A DNA stretch of 64,000 nt from Siphonodentalium dalli (GCA_032622095.1 CP136061.1:89582983-89646982); one strand, 5' to 3'; shown: positions 48,363 to 59,770, numbered from the stretch's first letter. Notes: a model not told the origin generated them from the letters alone. Made by a program: numbers and translations.

Positions 48363-48691
48363 TACAGTAATGCCCTAAGTAATCGACTCCTTAACCACAG
48401 CAGAATTATGGGTAACTTTTCAGGATTTAGTCGGAAATATGGCTTGTTGCCATTCATTGGAAAGCTCTCGGGGAGAGCTTTCCGATGAATGGTAATCGAC
48501 TCCTTTACCACAGCAGAATTATGGGTAACTTTTCAGGATTTAGTCGGAAATATGGCTTGTTGCCATTCATTGGAAAGCTCTTGGCGAGAGCTTTCCGATG
48601 AATGCAACATGCCATATTTCCAACTAAATCCTGAAAAGTTAACCATAATTCTGCTGTGGTTAAGGAGTCGATTACTTAGGGCATTACTGTA
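48363..48691. mobile_element. Family A MITE with internal duplication
   Basis: The left arm (AATCGACTCC to GGAAAGCTC) occurs twice in direct order before the right arm, so the unit is arm-arm-complement. Ends TA-CAGTAATGCCC and GGGCATTACTG-TA. Confidence 0.88.
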
Positions 48692-49327
48692 TTTAATAAA
48701 ATAGAATTCTAGTTTCATTCATATGGATCTCGTTCATATTCCACCACTCCCTATTGACACAAAATTAAATGACTAAAACTTTTCTTTAATTCATAAAATC
48801 AAAGGAGTACCAATATATAGGATGACATAAAACCCATTAAACACCAGCTGATAAGTTGATCCCAGAACAGCAGAATCAATAATCTCAGTGAAATCCAAAG
48901 CTCGCCTCCTACAAGAAACCAGTTTAATCAGGACTGTAACCCACAGGGGCCTAAATGTTCAAGAGTTGGAAACTTCCTGCCTGACACAGTAAAAAAATAT
49001 ATTAATTGCCTACATGTACATGTACCTACTTGTGTTGAAATGTCTAGGGTGTTTCATAGTCGACTAATAGACAGTCAAAAATTGAGACGAAGTCAAATCC
49101 CCCATTCATCCCTTTTACTATGTGACATGGAGTACTAAATAAAATAACAAGAAATTTACCTAATGATAATGTCTTTTGATCTACCCAACATTGTCAACAA
49201 ATGTAGTAAGTATCTACCTTTAAATAGGTCATCAAATTATATTTGATATTACTTTAAAATTGAAGCAAATCATTGCGAGATAACTGCTGTTAACAAGTTC
49301 CCTGTTAAAACATAGTGTGTACTCAAT
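48692..49327. other. No gene recognised
   Basis: AT-rich; CTACATGTACATGTACCTAC word at 49010. Confidence 0.4.
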
Positions 49328-49594
49328 TTAACTCTTTCAGTGCCATGGGCCGATCTCATCGGACCTAGGCCCTAAAAAAATAAACAAAACATTTAGATTT
49401 TTTTTTTTGGATTGAATTTTTTTGGGTATGCTAAAGCATGCTATAGCGAATTTAAAAACAAACTGGATAAAACCTTAGTGGCATGTTATAACTCAAAACT
49501 ATTACCATTCATAGTAATAATTTTGATGCCCATGAAAAACGTAAGATTCCCTAGCACTAAACCTACAAAATAAGTTTGGCACTGAAAGAGTTAA
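49328..49594. mobile_element. Family C3 TTAA element without the inner hairpin
   Basis: TTAA-CTCTTTCAGTGCCATGGGC to TTTGGCACTGAAAGAG-TTAA; the GGGTATGCTAAAGCATG motif is kept. Confidence 0.85.
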
Positions 49595-49707
49595 TGCAAC
49601 TAATCGACTTTGGTTTCTGGAGTCAACTTTTGGTGAATTTTTTTTTACATCGACTAATTGACAAATCGTTTCAACACTAGTACATCACCTACTAGTACCT
49701 ACTAATT

Positions 49708-51381
49708 CAAGTCTGGATATAGCATGTCAGACATTTGCAGAATGAGATCCCCAGTGGGTGAATTTAGTGACACTATCCCGCATAATGGGCTAGCATCACC
49801 AAAATCACCCTCTGGGGACATCATTCTGCTTAGGCCAAAAAAAAAAAAATATTTGTTTCCTATTACGGTGCCAAAAAATTCCAGGTAGGTAGGTAGGGAT
49901 TTTTTTTTTTTTGGTAATATTTTTTTATTTTTTCCCCGAACAGTTAAGAAGTACATTAATGCTTACTCTTTATACTTGTGTTAAGGCTGTCCATGTATAT
50001 TGCAAGTAAACAGTTAATGTAGCACAATAATATGATAAGTATTGTCAATGTGAACAAACAAATGCCACCCAGGCACTCAATTATGCAGCTCTCTTGTAAT
50101 TATTCTCTCAGTTTAGATTGTGGTGGCACATCTTTCTCAGAGCACAATATTGACATATCAACAGGCCCAAGACATACACTATTACTTTATAATAACATAA
50201 CTTGTATGATATTAATTCAAACCTCACTTAAATATTTGGTCATACACCTCAGGACCTAAGACACATATCTCACATGCACCTCAGACACATTGCACAGGGT
50301 GTAAATGTTCCTCAGACATCCCTCAACTGCACTGAAATATAAAGTCCCACACCACACTGAAAATGGTACCACAGGCCACACCTTGACTGAGGTACCACAC
50401 CTCAGCATTCAAATTGGCATATGCATGCTTGTAAGTTTTATATACCCAAACAAACCAGTAGATAATTTCATGTGCTTTTTAGTGCCCATCCCAGAAGGGT
50501 GTTTGATATGGTAGACATGCAGTCATCTTTATACTGTCTGTATACATACTAGTAACTATGCCTGAACACTATGAATCCTTGATTGACTGGGGAGAGGAAC
50601 TTTAAATTCTGATATAGAAAGTCTTCTACATGTATATTGCTCTCTAGCAGATAAGACTTCTTCCCATAAGACATGGGAGTTGAACAAACAAGATTACCAC
50701 AGGCAGGTTTTAAAGACTGCAGATTTATTGGTGAGATTGGGATTCATCTGCAACCACAAATGGACATGTATTTTAATAGAAGTAAATTGTTTTTGAAAAT
50801 TCCATCTAAAATTATTGCTGCTTAATGTAAACATAGTATATAGTATATATTTAACGATTTTGATGTGTTTACATGCCAATGACATGCATTAAAATTTTTT
50901 TAAAAATTTAAAAATTATTTTAGTTTTTTTTTTTTTGGGTTGAAATTTTTTTATTTGGGTTGAAATTTGAAAAAAAAAAGTCCAGGTCGGCCCAATTTCG
51001 GCAGGTCGGTCGGGTAACCGGAAACACAGATGTTTTTTTTTTTGGCCTTAGGCATCATCTTCTGGAAAGTACAAGTATCTACCTGTATGTTCTCAAATTA
51101 ACATTGTTTTCAGTTACTTTTTCCCTTCTTTTCCATTTCTATATTCCTGATTTGCAGAAGATAAAATGAAGGTGACTAACAGGTGACATCACCAACTGGG
51201 AAACTTAAATCTGATCCTTGGTCTCGCATAGAAGTTGAGGCCTAAGCAGAATTAGGTCCCCAGAGGGTGAATTTTGCGATGCTATCCCACACAGTGGGAC
51301 AGCGATAGCGTCACCATATTCACCCTCTGGGGACCTTATTCTACTAGTACAAATGTCAGACATGCTATATTGACAGTCTTG
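49708..51381. mobile_element. Family B MITE split by a ~1.2-kb insert
   Basis: CAAGTCTGGATATAGCATG at left, ATATTGACAGTCTTG at right; flanks TACTAATT and TACTCACT (6 of 8). The core is broken at GCTTAGGC. Confidence 0.82.
49835..51054. mobile_element. ~1.2-kb insert in family B with poly-A/poly-T ends
   Basis: Bounded by a 7-8 base direct repeat CTTAGGC, with mirrored ends GGCCAAAAAAAAAA...GTTTCC / GGAAACACAG...TTTTTTTTGGCC. Short open frames only (50032-50259, 50305-50514). Superfamily undecided. Confidence 0.75.
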
Positions 51382-51394
51382 TACTCACTCTTGA

Positions 51395-51647
51395 AACATA
51401 ATAAAGGAAGGGAACTTCCTTTAGGAAATATTCGAATAATAAGTTCAACAAACGACCATTGAACGTATTATCTAAACATTTATCCACCAATGAATAGGAA
51501 TCCTTCTGCTCTTGTGTTATCTATTTATCGGTCTGCCGTCTGCTTGTGTATCCAGCACACCCCTCCAAAGTAATAACAGACCATTCCGATATACATATGT
51601 CTACTTTTATAAGGTTGGGAGAATCCATTTGGCATAGAAGTGGTTAA
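51395..51647. mobile_element. Family D copy
   Basis: ATAAGTTCAACAAACGACC ... GGGAGAATCCATTTGGCATA-GAAGTGGTTAA; left end blurred. Confidence 0.6.
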
Positions 51648-51661
51648 TTGTGGCCTAGGAT

Positions 51662-52124
51662 CAAGCCTGAGTTTAGTGTGTCTGTCATTTGCAGAATGAG
51701 GTCCCCAGAGGGTGAATTTAGTGATGCAATCCCGCATAGCAGGCAAGCATCACCAAACTAACCCTCTTGGAACCTTATTCTGCATGGCCTCATCTGCTAT
51801 GGAAACATACATGTAGACTCAGATTGAAGTTCCCAAATGGAGAATATTGTGATGTACACCCATTGTGAACCTCGATTATGCAATGTGACCCCAATTTGGG
51901 GGATATAGAGAAACTAAATTAAAAAAAAAATAGAATCTATGTGAAGAAGTTTCTATAGAAATTTGATAATAAAGAAACTTTCCAGAGAAGATGAGGCCTA
52001 AGCAGAATGAGGTCCCCAGAGGGTGAATTTAGTTATGCTAGCCCGCTAAGCAGGATAGCATCACTAAATTCACCTGTCGGGGGACCTCATTCTGGAATTG
52101 ACAGTCACACTAAACTCAGGCTTG
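51662..52124. mobile_element. Family B MITE (GAGTTTA subtype), long form
   Basis: CAAGCCTGAGTTTAGTGTG to AAACTCAGGCTTG; flanks CCTAGGAT and CCTGGGAT (7 of 8). Confidence 0.88.
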
Positions 52125-52132
52125 CCTGGGAT

Positions 52133-52653
52133 TCTATATACATGTACATTAAGTCAATACTCATTCATGGATTTATGATTTTTTTAATGACAGGAAACTG
52201 TTCTATTGCCTCATAAGATCCATGTTATATGTACCTCAATGAGATATCAGCCAGATAACGTTTTTATTGCAGCAAATAAACAGTATAAATGAGTGTCATA
52301 ATTTAGTGTTTCTGATAGGGCATATTGACAAATCCACCATTGTACCATTGGTGGAAACATTAAAGTGAACAAAAGCTATCAGAAGTGTTACGTGCAGGCC
52401 TTGACAGGAACCAGCCTAGAGAACGTGCAGGCCTAGACAGGAACCAGCCTAGAGAAGGACTTGGGAGATATCTTCTCCCTTAATTGTTTCACTTCTCGTT
52501 AATTTTGTCCTTGGGAGAAGTTACTTCTCTCTCATACATGTACCTATATGTATATGTCCTTACAGTCTCGTTATAAAGCCGACATTTTGCTGTATTTAAA
52601 TATGGTAAAATTTTTGTGGGCATTTTAAAGCGACTGATGTCTCTACAGCATAT
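52133..52653. other. No gene; short duplication at 52395-52455
   Basis: GTGCAGGCC-TGACAGGAACCAGCC-TAGAGAA occurs twice in a row; GGGAGAAGT repeat words at 52460-52530. Confidence 0.5.
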
Positions 52654-52827
52654 TTAACCCTTTCAGTGCCAAGTCCGATTTTTTTTATCAACCCATATTT
52701 CCTTAATCATTTTTCAAATTTAGAGCTCTTTCCATCAATGTATCACATTATTATAATCAATAAATTTGAAAAATGATCAAGGAAATATGGGTTGATACAA
52801 AAATTTACTTGGCACTGAAAGGGTTAA
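52654..52827. mobile_element. Short TTAA element with its own long hairpin
   Basis: TTAA-CCCTTTCAGTGCCAAG to TTGGCACTGAAAGGG-TTAA. The inside is a ~60-base-arm hairpin (TATCAACCCATATTTCCTTA / complement) unlike the other C3 copies. Confidence 0.82.
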
Positions 52828-53063
52828 ACTGTATTTATGATTATAATGACGTCCTTACTCAAGATAATCATTTTATAAATCGGTTATTGTATTGCATAAT
52901 AATGATTGGATCATAGAATGGTGATGTTATGGTGTAAATTGAACATCAGTCATTATGACGTCTCCCTGACAACAGTCTAGTTCTCCCTAATAATCAAAGA
53001 GAGAAGTGACTTCTTCCAATTTGAAAACTCTACAGACCTGTCTAGAAACCTGATTTCATGAGG

Positions 53064-53680
53064 GATAATTTTGTTATATGGTGCCATCTTTTGTAGAATG
53101 AGGTTCAAAGAGGGTGAATTTAGTATGGCGGGCTAGTATCACTAAATTTACCCTCTGGGAACCTCATTCTGCTTAGCCCTCATCTTCCCTGGGAAGTACC
53201 CCGCTGGACAAAACAAGTGTTCATTGGCACCGCGGTGTATTTTCCGTTCGGCTGTGGTGTCAGAGTTTGTAACTGCAGTTGAGCACTGCGGCCGAACGGC
53301 AAGTACACAGCGGGCCGAACGGCAAGTATACTGCGGCCGAACGGCAAGTACCCTCGCGGCCGAATGGCATGTACGTACACCGTGGTTAGATTTCTGGTTT
53401 GTATCTTTTTTTTTTCCAGTTTATTGAAAGTACACCACAGCAACTACACCTTGCCGAATGGCAAGTACACCACGGCCCAACTGTAGTTAGCCGGTGGAGT
53501 CGCAGTGTAGTTGCATTTCGGCCGCGGTGGCAACGCTAACCGCACCGCAGTTAAGTGAACACTTGTTTTGTCCAGCACTAGGGTATCTTTATCATATCCA
53601 GAGGATGAATTGGGTGATGCTAGCCTGCTGTGCGAGGTAGCGTCACTAAATTCACCCTCTGGGGAACTTATTCTACATAT
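53064..53680. mobile_element. Family B remnant interrupted by element E
   Basis: Left hairpin remnant 53094-53165 and core start, then element E, then core end and right hairpin to 53680. Confidence 0.7.
53202..53576. mobile_element. Element E, copy 2
   Basis: Ends CGCTGGACAAAACAAGTGT and ACACTTGTTTTGTCCAGC, interior reverse to copy 1 and rich in GCGGCCGAACGGCAAGTA. Confidence 0.82.
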
Positions 53681-53686
53681 TTCCGG

Positions 53687-54017
53687 GGGCCTCTGTGGCT
53701 CAATCGGTTAGGGGTACAACTCCAAGCCATTTCGCCCTCCAGAGCTGGCGATTAGGGTTCAAATCCACATGTTTCCATCGTGGACTTTGTAACTCGAAAT
53801 CGTTATCTGGTGGAGTTACCAGTTACTCGCCGATGGCCGGTGGTTTGCCGCACATGGTTGACGAGTTTATCAGCCATTGAAATCACTGTTAGTCTAACAG
53901 TGTTAGATTAGTCGCAAGTGTGCGGATTTCCTCCACCACTAAAACTGGCAATGTCGTGATATGGCCTTAGTGGCAAAAGCGACAATAAACCCCAATCAAT
54001 CAATCAATCAATCAATC
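53687..54017 (+). mobile_element. tRNA-derived SINE with (AATC)n tail
   Basis: Head GGCCTCTGTGGCTCAATCGG with B-box GGTTCAAATCC; body TCCTCCACCACTAAAACTGG and tail GCGACAATAAACCCCAATC-AATCAATC. tRNA-like pol III promoter followed by a conserved body and simple-repeat tail, as in known mollusc SINEs. Confidence 0.85.
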
Positions 54018-54180
54018 TACAACTTTCCAGCACCATACTTTGAGGTCTGGGGGAGGGGAGGGGAGAGCATGTTTCAGTCATGTTGTCCTGCATGAATTCA
54101 ATCGAGCAGGACACGTCATATTTTGTCCTTGACCCACCGATCTATATTTATATTATACGTCAATGCTTGACCTAACACTT

Positions 54181-54325
54181 ATAGTCAAACTCTTGCAACC
54201 AGAACGAAAATAACATATTAAGATATTACCTATTAAAGTTTGTACAATGTGTGGTAGATGAGGCTTAAATAACATATTAAGAAATTACCTATTAAAGTTT
54301 GTACAATGTGTGGTAGATGAGGCTT
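54181..54325. repeat. ~62-bp direct duplication
   Basis: CATATTAAG-TATTACCTATTAAAGTTTG-GTGTGGTAGATGAGGCTTAAA occurs twice in a row (54211-54270, 54271-54328). Confidence 0.9.
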
Positions 54326-54387
54326 AAATTGATATAGTGCATTATAAAGACGATCAGCCTGCAGCACTCGAGTGGGGCCCTCATCAA

Positions 54388-54795
54388 GCATGCAAATAGT
54401 GTGTCTGTCATTTGCAGAATGAGCTCATCAGAGTGTAAATTTAGTGATGCTATTCCACACAGTAGGCTAGCATCACCAAATTCACCCTCTGGGGACCTCA
54501 TTCTGCTTAGACCTCATCTTCTGGGAAGTATCTATAGTCTCAAATTAAAATTGTTTTCAGTTACTTTTACCCTTCTGGGAAGTTTCTATATCTCTGAATT
54601 GTGCAGAAGATCAAATGTATAATAATAATGGGTGAACATCACCATCTTCACGAACCATCTGGGAACTTAAATCTGAGTCTATAGGTCTCCCATAGCAGAT
54701 GAGGCCATTCAGAATGAGATCCACAGAGGATGAATTTGGTGATGCTGGCCCGCGAAGCAACATTACTAAATTAACCCTCGGGGACCTCATTCTGC
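54388..54795. mobile_element. Family B MITE, long form, degraded
   Basis: GCAAATAGTGTGTCTGTCAT start, TTCTATATCTCTGAATTGTG core, GACCTCATTCTGCAAATGTC end. Confidence 0.75.
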
Positions 54796-54939
54796 AAATG
54801 TCCAGCACCGTATCTTGAGGTATGGGGGAAGCACGTTTTAGTTATGTTGTCCTGCAGTAATTAAATTGAGTAGGACACTTCGTATTTTGTCCTTGAACTG
54901 ATGCTTGTAAACAGAGCGAAAACCACATATTAAAGTTAG

Positions 54940-55152
54940 TACAGTAATGCCCTAAATAATCGACTCCTTAACCACAGCAGAATTATGGGTAACTTTTCAG
55001 GATTTAGTCGGAAATATGGCTTGTTGCCATTCATTGGAAAGCTCTCACTGAGAGCTTTCCGATGAATGGCAACAAGCCATATTTCCGACTAAATCCTGAA
55101 AAGTTTCCCATAATTCTGCTGTGGTTAAGGAGTGGATTATTTAGGGCATCAC
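54940..55152. mobile_element. Family A MITE, right tip lost
   Basis: TA-CAGTAATGCCC to TTAGGGCATCACAG; flanking ACTTCATATTTTGTCCTTGA on the right repeats ACTTCGTATTTTGTCCTTGA on the left, so it sits inside a local duplication. Confidence 0.82.
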
Positions 55153-55462
55153 AGCAGGACACTTCATATTTTGTCCTTGAACTGATGCTCGCAACCAGAG
55201 CGAAAACCACATATTAAAGTAAATAAGTACAATGTGTGGTTGATGAGGCTTGATATAATGCATAATAAGGACCCTCAGCCTGCAACACTCAAGTGGGGCC
55301 CTCATATAGTTTCTTCCTGTATGAACGACTCACTGTATAGTGGACTATATTGAGAACTGAATGCATAGAGGTTTTGTTGTTGATTATCTGAACAGATGTC
55401 CATGTATTTTTGCTTGTTCATAAACTTTATAAACAAGTGTTTCTGTCCTGCAACTGGCACTG

Positions 55463-55512
55463 CGTGGTAGTTTAGTTTAGTTTATTTCATTGGGGTTCAT
55501 TGTCGTTTCAGC
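55463..55512 (-). mobile_element. 3' end of the tRNA-derived SINE
   Basis: On minus: GAAACGACAATGAACCCCAA-TGAAATAAAC, matching the tail of 53687-54017. Confidence 0.6.
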
Positions 55513-55640
55513 AGCTGTCAGTTTTATGAATGGAGAAAAGATCATGGAGAGAGTTAAAGGCCCACATAATTTTCGAGTCACTGATTATTTTTGTTATAGC
55601 TGCCTTGATATACGGTTTTAATAACAATATAAAACTTTTA

Positions 55641-55749
55641 CTGAGAGCTTTCCGATGAATGGCAACAAGCCATATTTCCGACTAAATCCTGAAAATTTAC
55701 CCATAATTCTGCTGTGGTTAAGGAGTCGATTACTTAGGGCATTACTGTA
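55641..55749. mobile_element. Family A MITE, right half only
   Basis: CTGAGAGCTTTCCGATGAAT to GGGCATTACTG-TA. Confidence 0.82.
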
Positions 55750-55789
55750 GGAAAGTGGATCTACTTTGTTCTCATACTTGTATTAACTA

Positions 55790-56078
55790 TAAATAATTCC
55801 CCAATAACGATATTTCGCAAGTTGAAATCATTGTTATGTAAACATAAATGTTATAGCGATTTGTTAACAACCATCATCGATTGGGAAGGTAATTCAAATA
55901 TTTAAGTCTAAATATGTCTGGGGAATATTTTTCAACGATTTGACCTTTTCCAGTGTTTACCTTCACATTTGATTGGACTTCGGTTTCGACATGCGAAATA
56001 TCTTTATTGGAAAATAATTGATTTCTACATTTTCTTGTTGATACAGTAATCATTACTGTATCAACAAGAAAATGTAGA
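55790..56078. repeat. Duplicated segment ending in a perfect palindrome
   Basis: 55790-56040 is homologous to 57774-58025. At its end 56024-56078 is a perfect palindrome with 27-base arms (TCTACATTTTCTTGTTGATA...) and a one-base centre; the 58 kb copy lacks the second arm. Confidence 0.9.
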
Positions 56079-56310
56079 CATGCAGGTATTACAGGCCCAC
56101 TCAATTTTCAAACCTCAAGATAATGCTAACAATTGATTACTTAAGAAATAAATACACTGCGCATCGGCGTGTATAGTAGAATTTACCACCGCGTCTGACC
56201 ACGTCGTCCTACAATCAGTTTCTGTGGTCAGACAAACGGCTACTTTCTTCAGACTCAGTATGCGGAGCCGTTTGAGTGTGATTTTAATCAGAACTATGAC
56301 TAGTACCCGG

Positions 56311-56493
56311 TACAGTAATGCCATAATTAATCGACCCCTTAACCAAGGAAATATGGCTTGTTGCCATTCATCGGAAAGCTCTCGGGGAGAGCTTTCCTAT
56401 GAATGGCAACAAGCCATATTTCCGACTAAATCCTGAAAAGTTACCCATAATTCTGCTGTGGTTAAGAGGTCGATTAATTAGAGCATTAATGTA
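56311..56493. mobile_element. Family A MITE, left arm shortened
   Basis: TA-CAGTAATGCC, deletion from CTTAACCA to AGGAAATATGG, then complete right arm to GAGCATTAATG-TA. Confidence 0.85.
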
Positions 56494-56499
56494 CTTGTT

Positions 56500-56776
56500 T
56501 TAACCCTTCCATGACTGCAGCTTCCTGAAATTTTGATAAAACTCTGTGCCAGTGCATTCTCTTATATATGTATCTCCCATAGGGAGCCTTGCATATCAAT
56601 GTATAAGAGAAATATAAATGTATAAGATAATACATTGGCCTAACAATAGTTACCTTGAGCTTGTAAGCCTGTGCATTCTCTTACCGGTATATATGTGAGA
56701 CTCGATAATATATAAGAGAATGCACTGGCACAGGATCTTTAATGCTGCACCAGCGCAGCTCCTATCATGAAAGGGT
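56500..56776. mobile_element. Family C2 TTAA element, first of three in tandem
   Basis: TTAA-CCCTTCCATGACTGCAGC to TCCTATCATGAAAGGG-TTAT. Confidence 0.82.
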
Positions 56777-57175
56777 TATATAACACTCCCATAGGGAGCC
56801 TCGCATATATAATAGAATACATTGGTCTAACAATATTTATCTTGACCTTGTAAGCCAGTGTATTCTCTTCTTATACATGTGTATGCGAGGCTCCCTATGG
56901 GAGACTCGCATATATAAGAGAATGCACTGGCACAGGGTATATAATGCTGCACCAGTTCAGCTCCCTTCATGAAAGGATTATATAACACTCCCAATAGCGA
57001 GCCTCACATATATAATAGAATACATTGGCCTAACAATATTTATCTTGACCTTGTAAGCCAGTGCATTCTCTTATATATGTGAGGCTTCCTATGGGAGACT
57101 GGCATATATAAGAGAATGCACTGGCACAGGATCTTTAATGCTGCACCAGCACAGCTCCTGTCATGAAAGAGTTAA
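56777..57175. mobile_element. Two further tandem family C2 units
   Basis: Each begins ATAACACTCCCA-TAG-GAGCCTC and ends CAGCTCC-TTCATGAAAG; the second ends at AGAG-TTAA. They share the internal TATTTATCTTGACCTTGTAA and arose by unequal duplication, not separate insertion. Confidence 0.8.
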
Positions 57176-58126
57176 AGTGACATAAGGCATTCACAATGAG
57201 AAATCACAAAAGTGTGAAAAGCAATCATCAAAAAGAAGACTTTGTTCTCATATTAACTAGAGGTGACAAAGGATACCCCCCACCCCCCCCCCCCCACCCA
57301 CTCACATGTCAGTAAACATTAAGTTAAAATAATAAAATAACAGATTCCTATTGCAGGTGCACAACCCTATCCCCAAAGACTAATCATAAACCTATTTGAC
57401 TGAAAAATGTAGCTCGGACAAAATTATGCATGTTTCAAAAATGTTCTAAGTCGAAAAAGGGGAATAACTCCACACACAAAAAGTCAGACAGATGTCATAA
57501 TCGCAGGTGCACAGGTTCCCATGGTACTAAATATATGTGCCAAGTTAAAAAAAATTGAACTAAAATGTAGGAATAAAAGCTTGAACAAAATTACAGATGT
57601 CGTGAACATTTTCTAAGTAAAAAAAGGGGGATAACTCTACCAAAAAAAGTCTGACACATGTCATAATCGCAGGTGCACAGGTTCCCATGGTGGTTGATGT
57701 GTCCACGGACGAGGGACGGACAATCTGATTCTAGTATACCCCCCCGTCGTTGCAGGGGGTGGGGAGTATAGCTATGGTATAAATAATTCTCCAATGATAT
57801 TTCGCATGTTGAAACCATTGTTATGTAAACATTACTGTCAACAAACATTGCCGATATCATTGCGCATGCAGGTAATTCAAATATTTAAGTCTAAATATGT
57901 CTTAGAAATATTATTCAACGCTTTGACCTTTTCTAATGTTTACATTCACATTTGATCGGACTTCGGTTTCGACATGCGAAATATCTTTATTGGAAAATAA
58001 TTGATTTTTCCATTTTCTTGTTATGATAGTTGTTCATGACTTTTTACATGTGGCCACTCAATCTCCATTAGCAGTGTCTCTTGCCAATAACACCTCTGTC
58101 AAAATACCAATTAAATTTTCGTCTGT
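57176..58126. other. Dispersed repeat F and the 58-kb duplicate; no gene
   Basis: C-rich run at 57278-57299. 57400-57760 carries two tandem F repeats (TTCTAAGTCGAAAAAGGGGA, CAGGTGCACAGGTTCCCATG). 57774-58025 is the non-palindromic partner of 55790-56040. Confidence 0.6.
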
Positions 58127-58340
58127 TACAGTAATGCCCTAAATAATCGACTCCTTAACCGCAGCAGAATTATGGGTAATTTTTCAGGATTTAGTTGGAA
58201 ATATGGCTTGTTGCCATTCATCGGAAAGCTCTACTAATATGGCTTGTTGCCATTCATCGGCAGCAAGCCATATTTCCGACTGAAAAATTTCCCATAATTC
58301 TGCTGTGGTTAAAGGGTCATATACTTTGGGCATTACTGAT
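58127..58340. mobile_element. Family A MITE with rearranged centre
   Basis: TA-CAGTAATGCCC to GGGCATTACTG-AT; the centre repeats ATATGGCTTGTTGCCATTCA. Its GCTGTGGTTAAAGGGTC is the empty-site sequence for 44738-44986. Confidence 0.87.
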
Positions 58341-58671
58341 AAACAGGTTAACATGCACCCAGCAAGGAGACATAAACACTGATAATTTAAATTGAATTGA
58401 ATTGAATATCTAATTTGGTGAGACAAATAGCAGTGCATAATAAAAGGTGATGCATGCGGCATCAGTTTCACCTCGGGACACACGGAGAACTAAGGTGTCA
58501 CAAACAATGAGGCATTAAATTCCCAGCATTCATCACTTCAATCGATATAAAATATCGGGAATTTCTCCACGCAGCTTTGAACTCTGAGCTCAGTAAATAC
58601 AGACAGTGTGAGCAAGTACATAGGACAATATAAAATCTAATGCAGGAAAATACAAAAATTAATGAGGGCCA
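58341..58671. other. No gene recognised
   Basis: AATTGAATTGAATTGAA short repeat at 58388; otherwise unassigned. Confidence 0.4.
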
Positions 58672-58738
58672 AGTCTGTGTTTAGTGTGTCTCATTTGCAG
58701 AATGAGTCCCCAGAGGGTGATTTAGTGATGTTAAGCCC
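58672..58738. mobile_element. Family B fragment
   Basis: AAGTCTGTGTTTAGTGTGTC and AGTCCCCAGAGGG only; cut at the LINE relic. Confidence 0.65.
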
Positions 58739-58882
58739 TGAAAATCAAGTTCTATACCTATTTTATCTATCAGATTTGTTCTGTGTTTAGCATTTTTCTT
58801 ACAAAATAAGAAGAAATGTTCTTCGTTTTCTACTGTCTTACATTCTTTACAAATGCGATCTTTAATATCTGGTTAGATTAGA
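58739..58882 (-). pseudogene. LINE ORF2 C-terminal fragment
   Basis: Minus encodes DIKDRICKECKTVENEEHFF then LFCKKNAKHRTNLIDKIG: a C-x2-C ... H-x4-C zinc-knuckle-like end typical of LINE polymerase ORFs. Too short to be a gene. Confidence 0.75.
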
Positions 58883-58886
58883 AGTG

Positions 58887-58887
<1 letters not shown>

Positions 58888-58936
<49 letters not shown>
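58888..58936. repeat. Poly-G run (~49 bases)
   Basis: Uninterrupted G tract directly upstream of the LINE fragment. Could form G-quadruplexes; could also be a sequencing or assembly artefact. Confidence 0.9.
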
Positions 58937-58937
<1 letters not shown>

Positions 58938-59335
58938 TATCCATAGTCCTATTGGGACAGTCATAGTTTATTTCAGGTCTGGACACCATGGCTTATTACA
59001 AGAGTGACAGAACAAATTCAGACATGCATATATCTGTATATATAGATTTATTATATGTTAGATTAGAAGCACCCTTATTGAGTGCACCGTATGTGTGTCT
59101 AATTTTATTGTTACACATGAATAGACGCCTCGGTGTAAATGTTTTCCACACCACAAGCAATCATCGGTCATGGGAGTACACTTCAGTAATTACATGCTTC
59201 ATCGTCTTGACAGTCCACGACAATTCACGCTAATGACATGGTGTTGTGATTTCACGTCTAAATTAATGATTGCTCAAAAATAGGCATTGATGTATACTTT
59301 AAGGTCAAGGCCATGATTTTCTCATGTATTTTTAC
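58937..59335. other. No gene recognised
   Basis: Plus frame 58988-59233 (81 codons) is unassigned and may be further LINE debris. Confidence 0.35.
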
Positions 59336-59508
59336 TACAGTAATGCTCTAATTAATCAACTCCTTAACCTCAGCAGAATTATGGGTAACTTTTCATGCCG
59401 AGAGCTTTCCGATGAATGGCAACAAGCCATATTTCCGACTAAATCCTGAAAAGTTACCCATAATTGTGCTGTGGTTAAGGGGTTGATTATACTTAGGGCA
59501 TTACTGTA
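59336..59508. mobile_element. Family A MITE, left arm shortened
   Basis: TA-CAGTAATGCTC to GGGCATTACTG-TA; left arm stops at GTAACTTTTCATGC. Confidence 0.85.
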
Positions 59509-59643
59509 TATCTTGACCTTGTAAGCCAGTGCATTCTCTTATTTTTGCGAGGCTCCTTATGGGAGATTTGCATATATAAGAAAATGTACTAGCACAGGGT
59601 CTTTAATGCTGCACCAGCACAGCTCCCATCATGAAAGGGTTAA
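59509..59643. mobile_element. Family C2 right end
   Basis: TATCTTGACCTTGTAAGCC to CTCCCATCATGAAAGGG-TTAA. Confidence 0.7.
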
Positions 59644-59646
59644 ACT

Positions 59647-59770
59647 GAGTTTAGTGTGCCTGTCATTTGCAGAATGAGGTCCCCAGAGGGTGAATTTAGT
59701 GACGCTATCCCGCATAGCAGGCTAGCATCATTAAATTCACCCTCTGGGGACCTCATTCTGCTTAGGCCTT
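59647..59770. mobile_element. Family B left hairpin
   Basis: CTGAGTTTAGTGTGCCTGTC with one complete hairpin to TCATTCTGCTTAGGCC. Confidence 0.75.

Noticed and set aside
53687-53770. Functional tRNA gene
   Set aside because: A and B boxes are present, but the cloverleaf is imperfect and the sequence continues into a SINE body with AATC tail.
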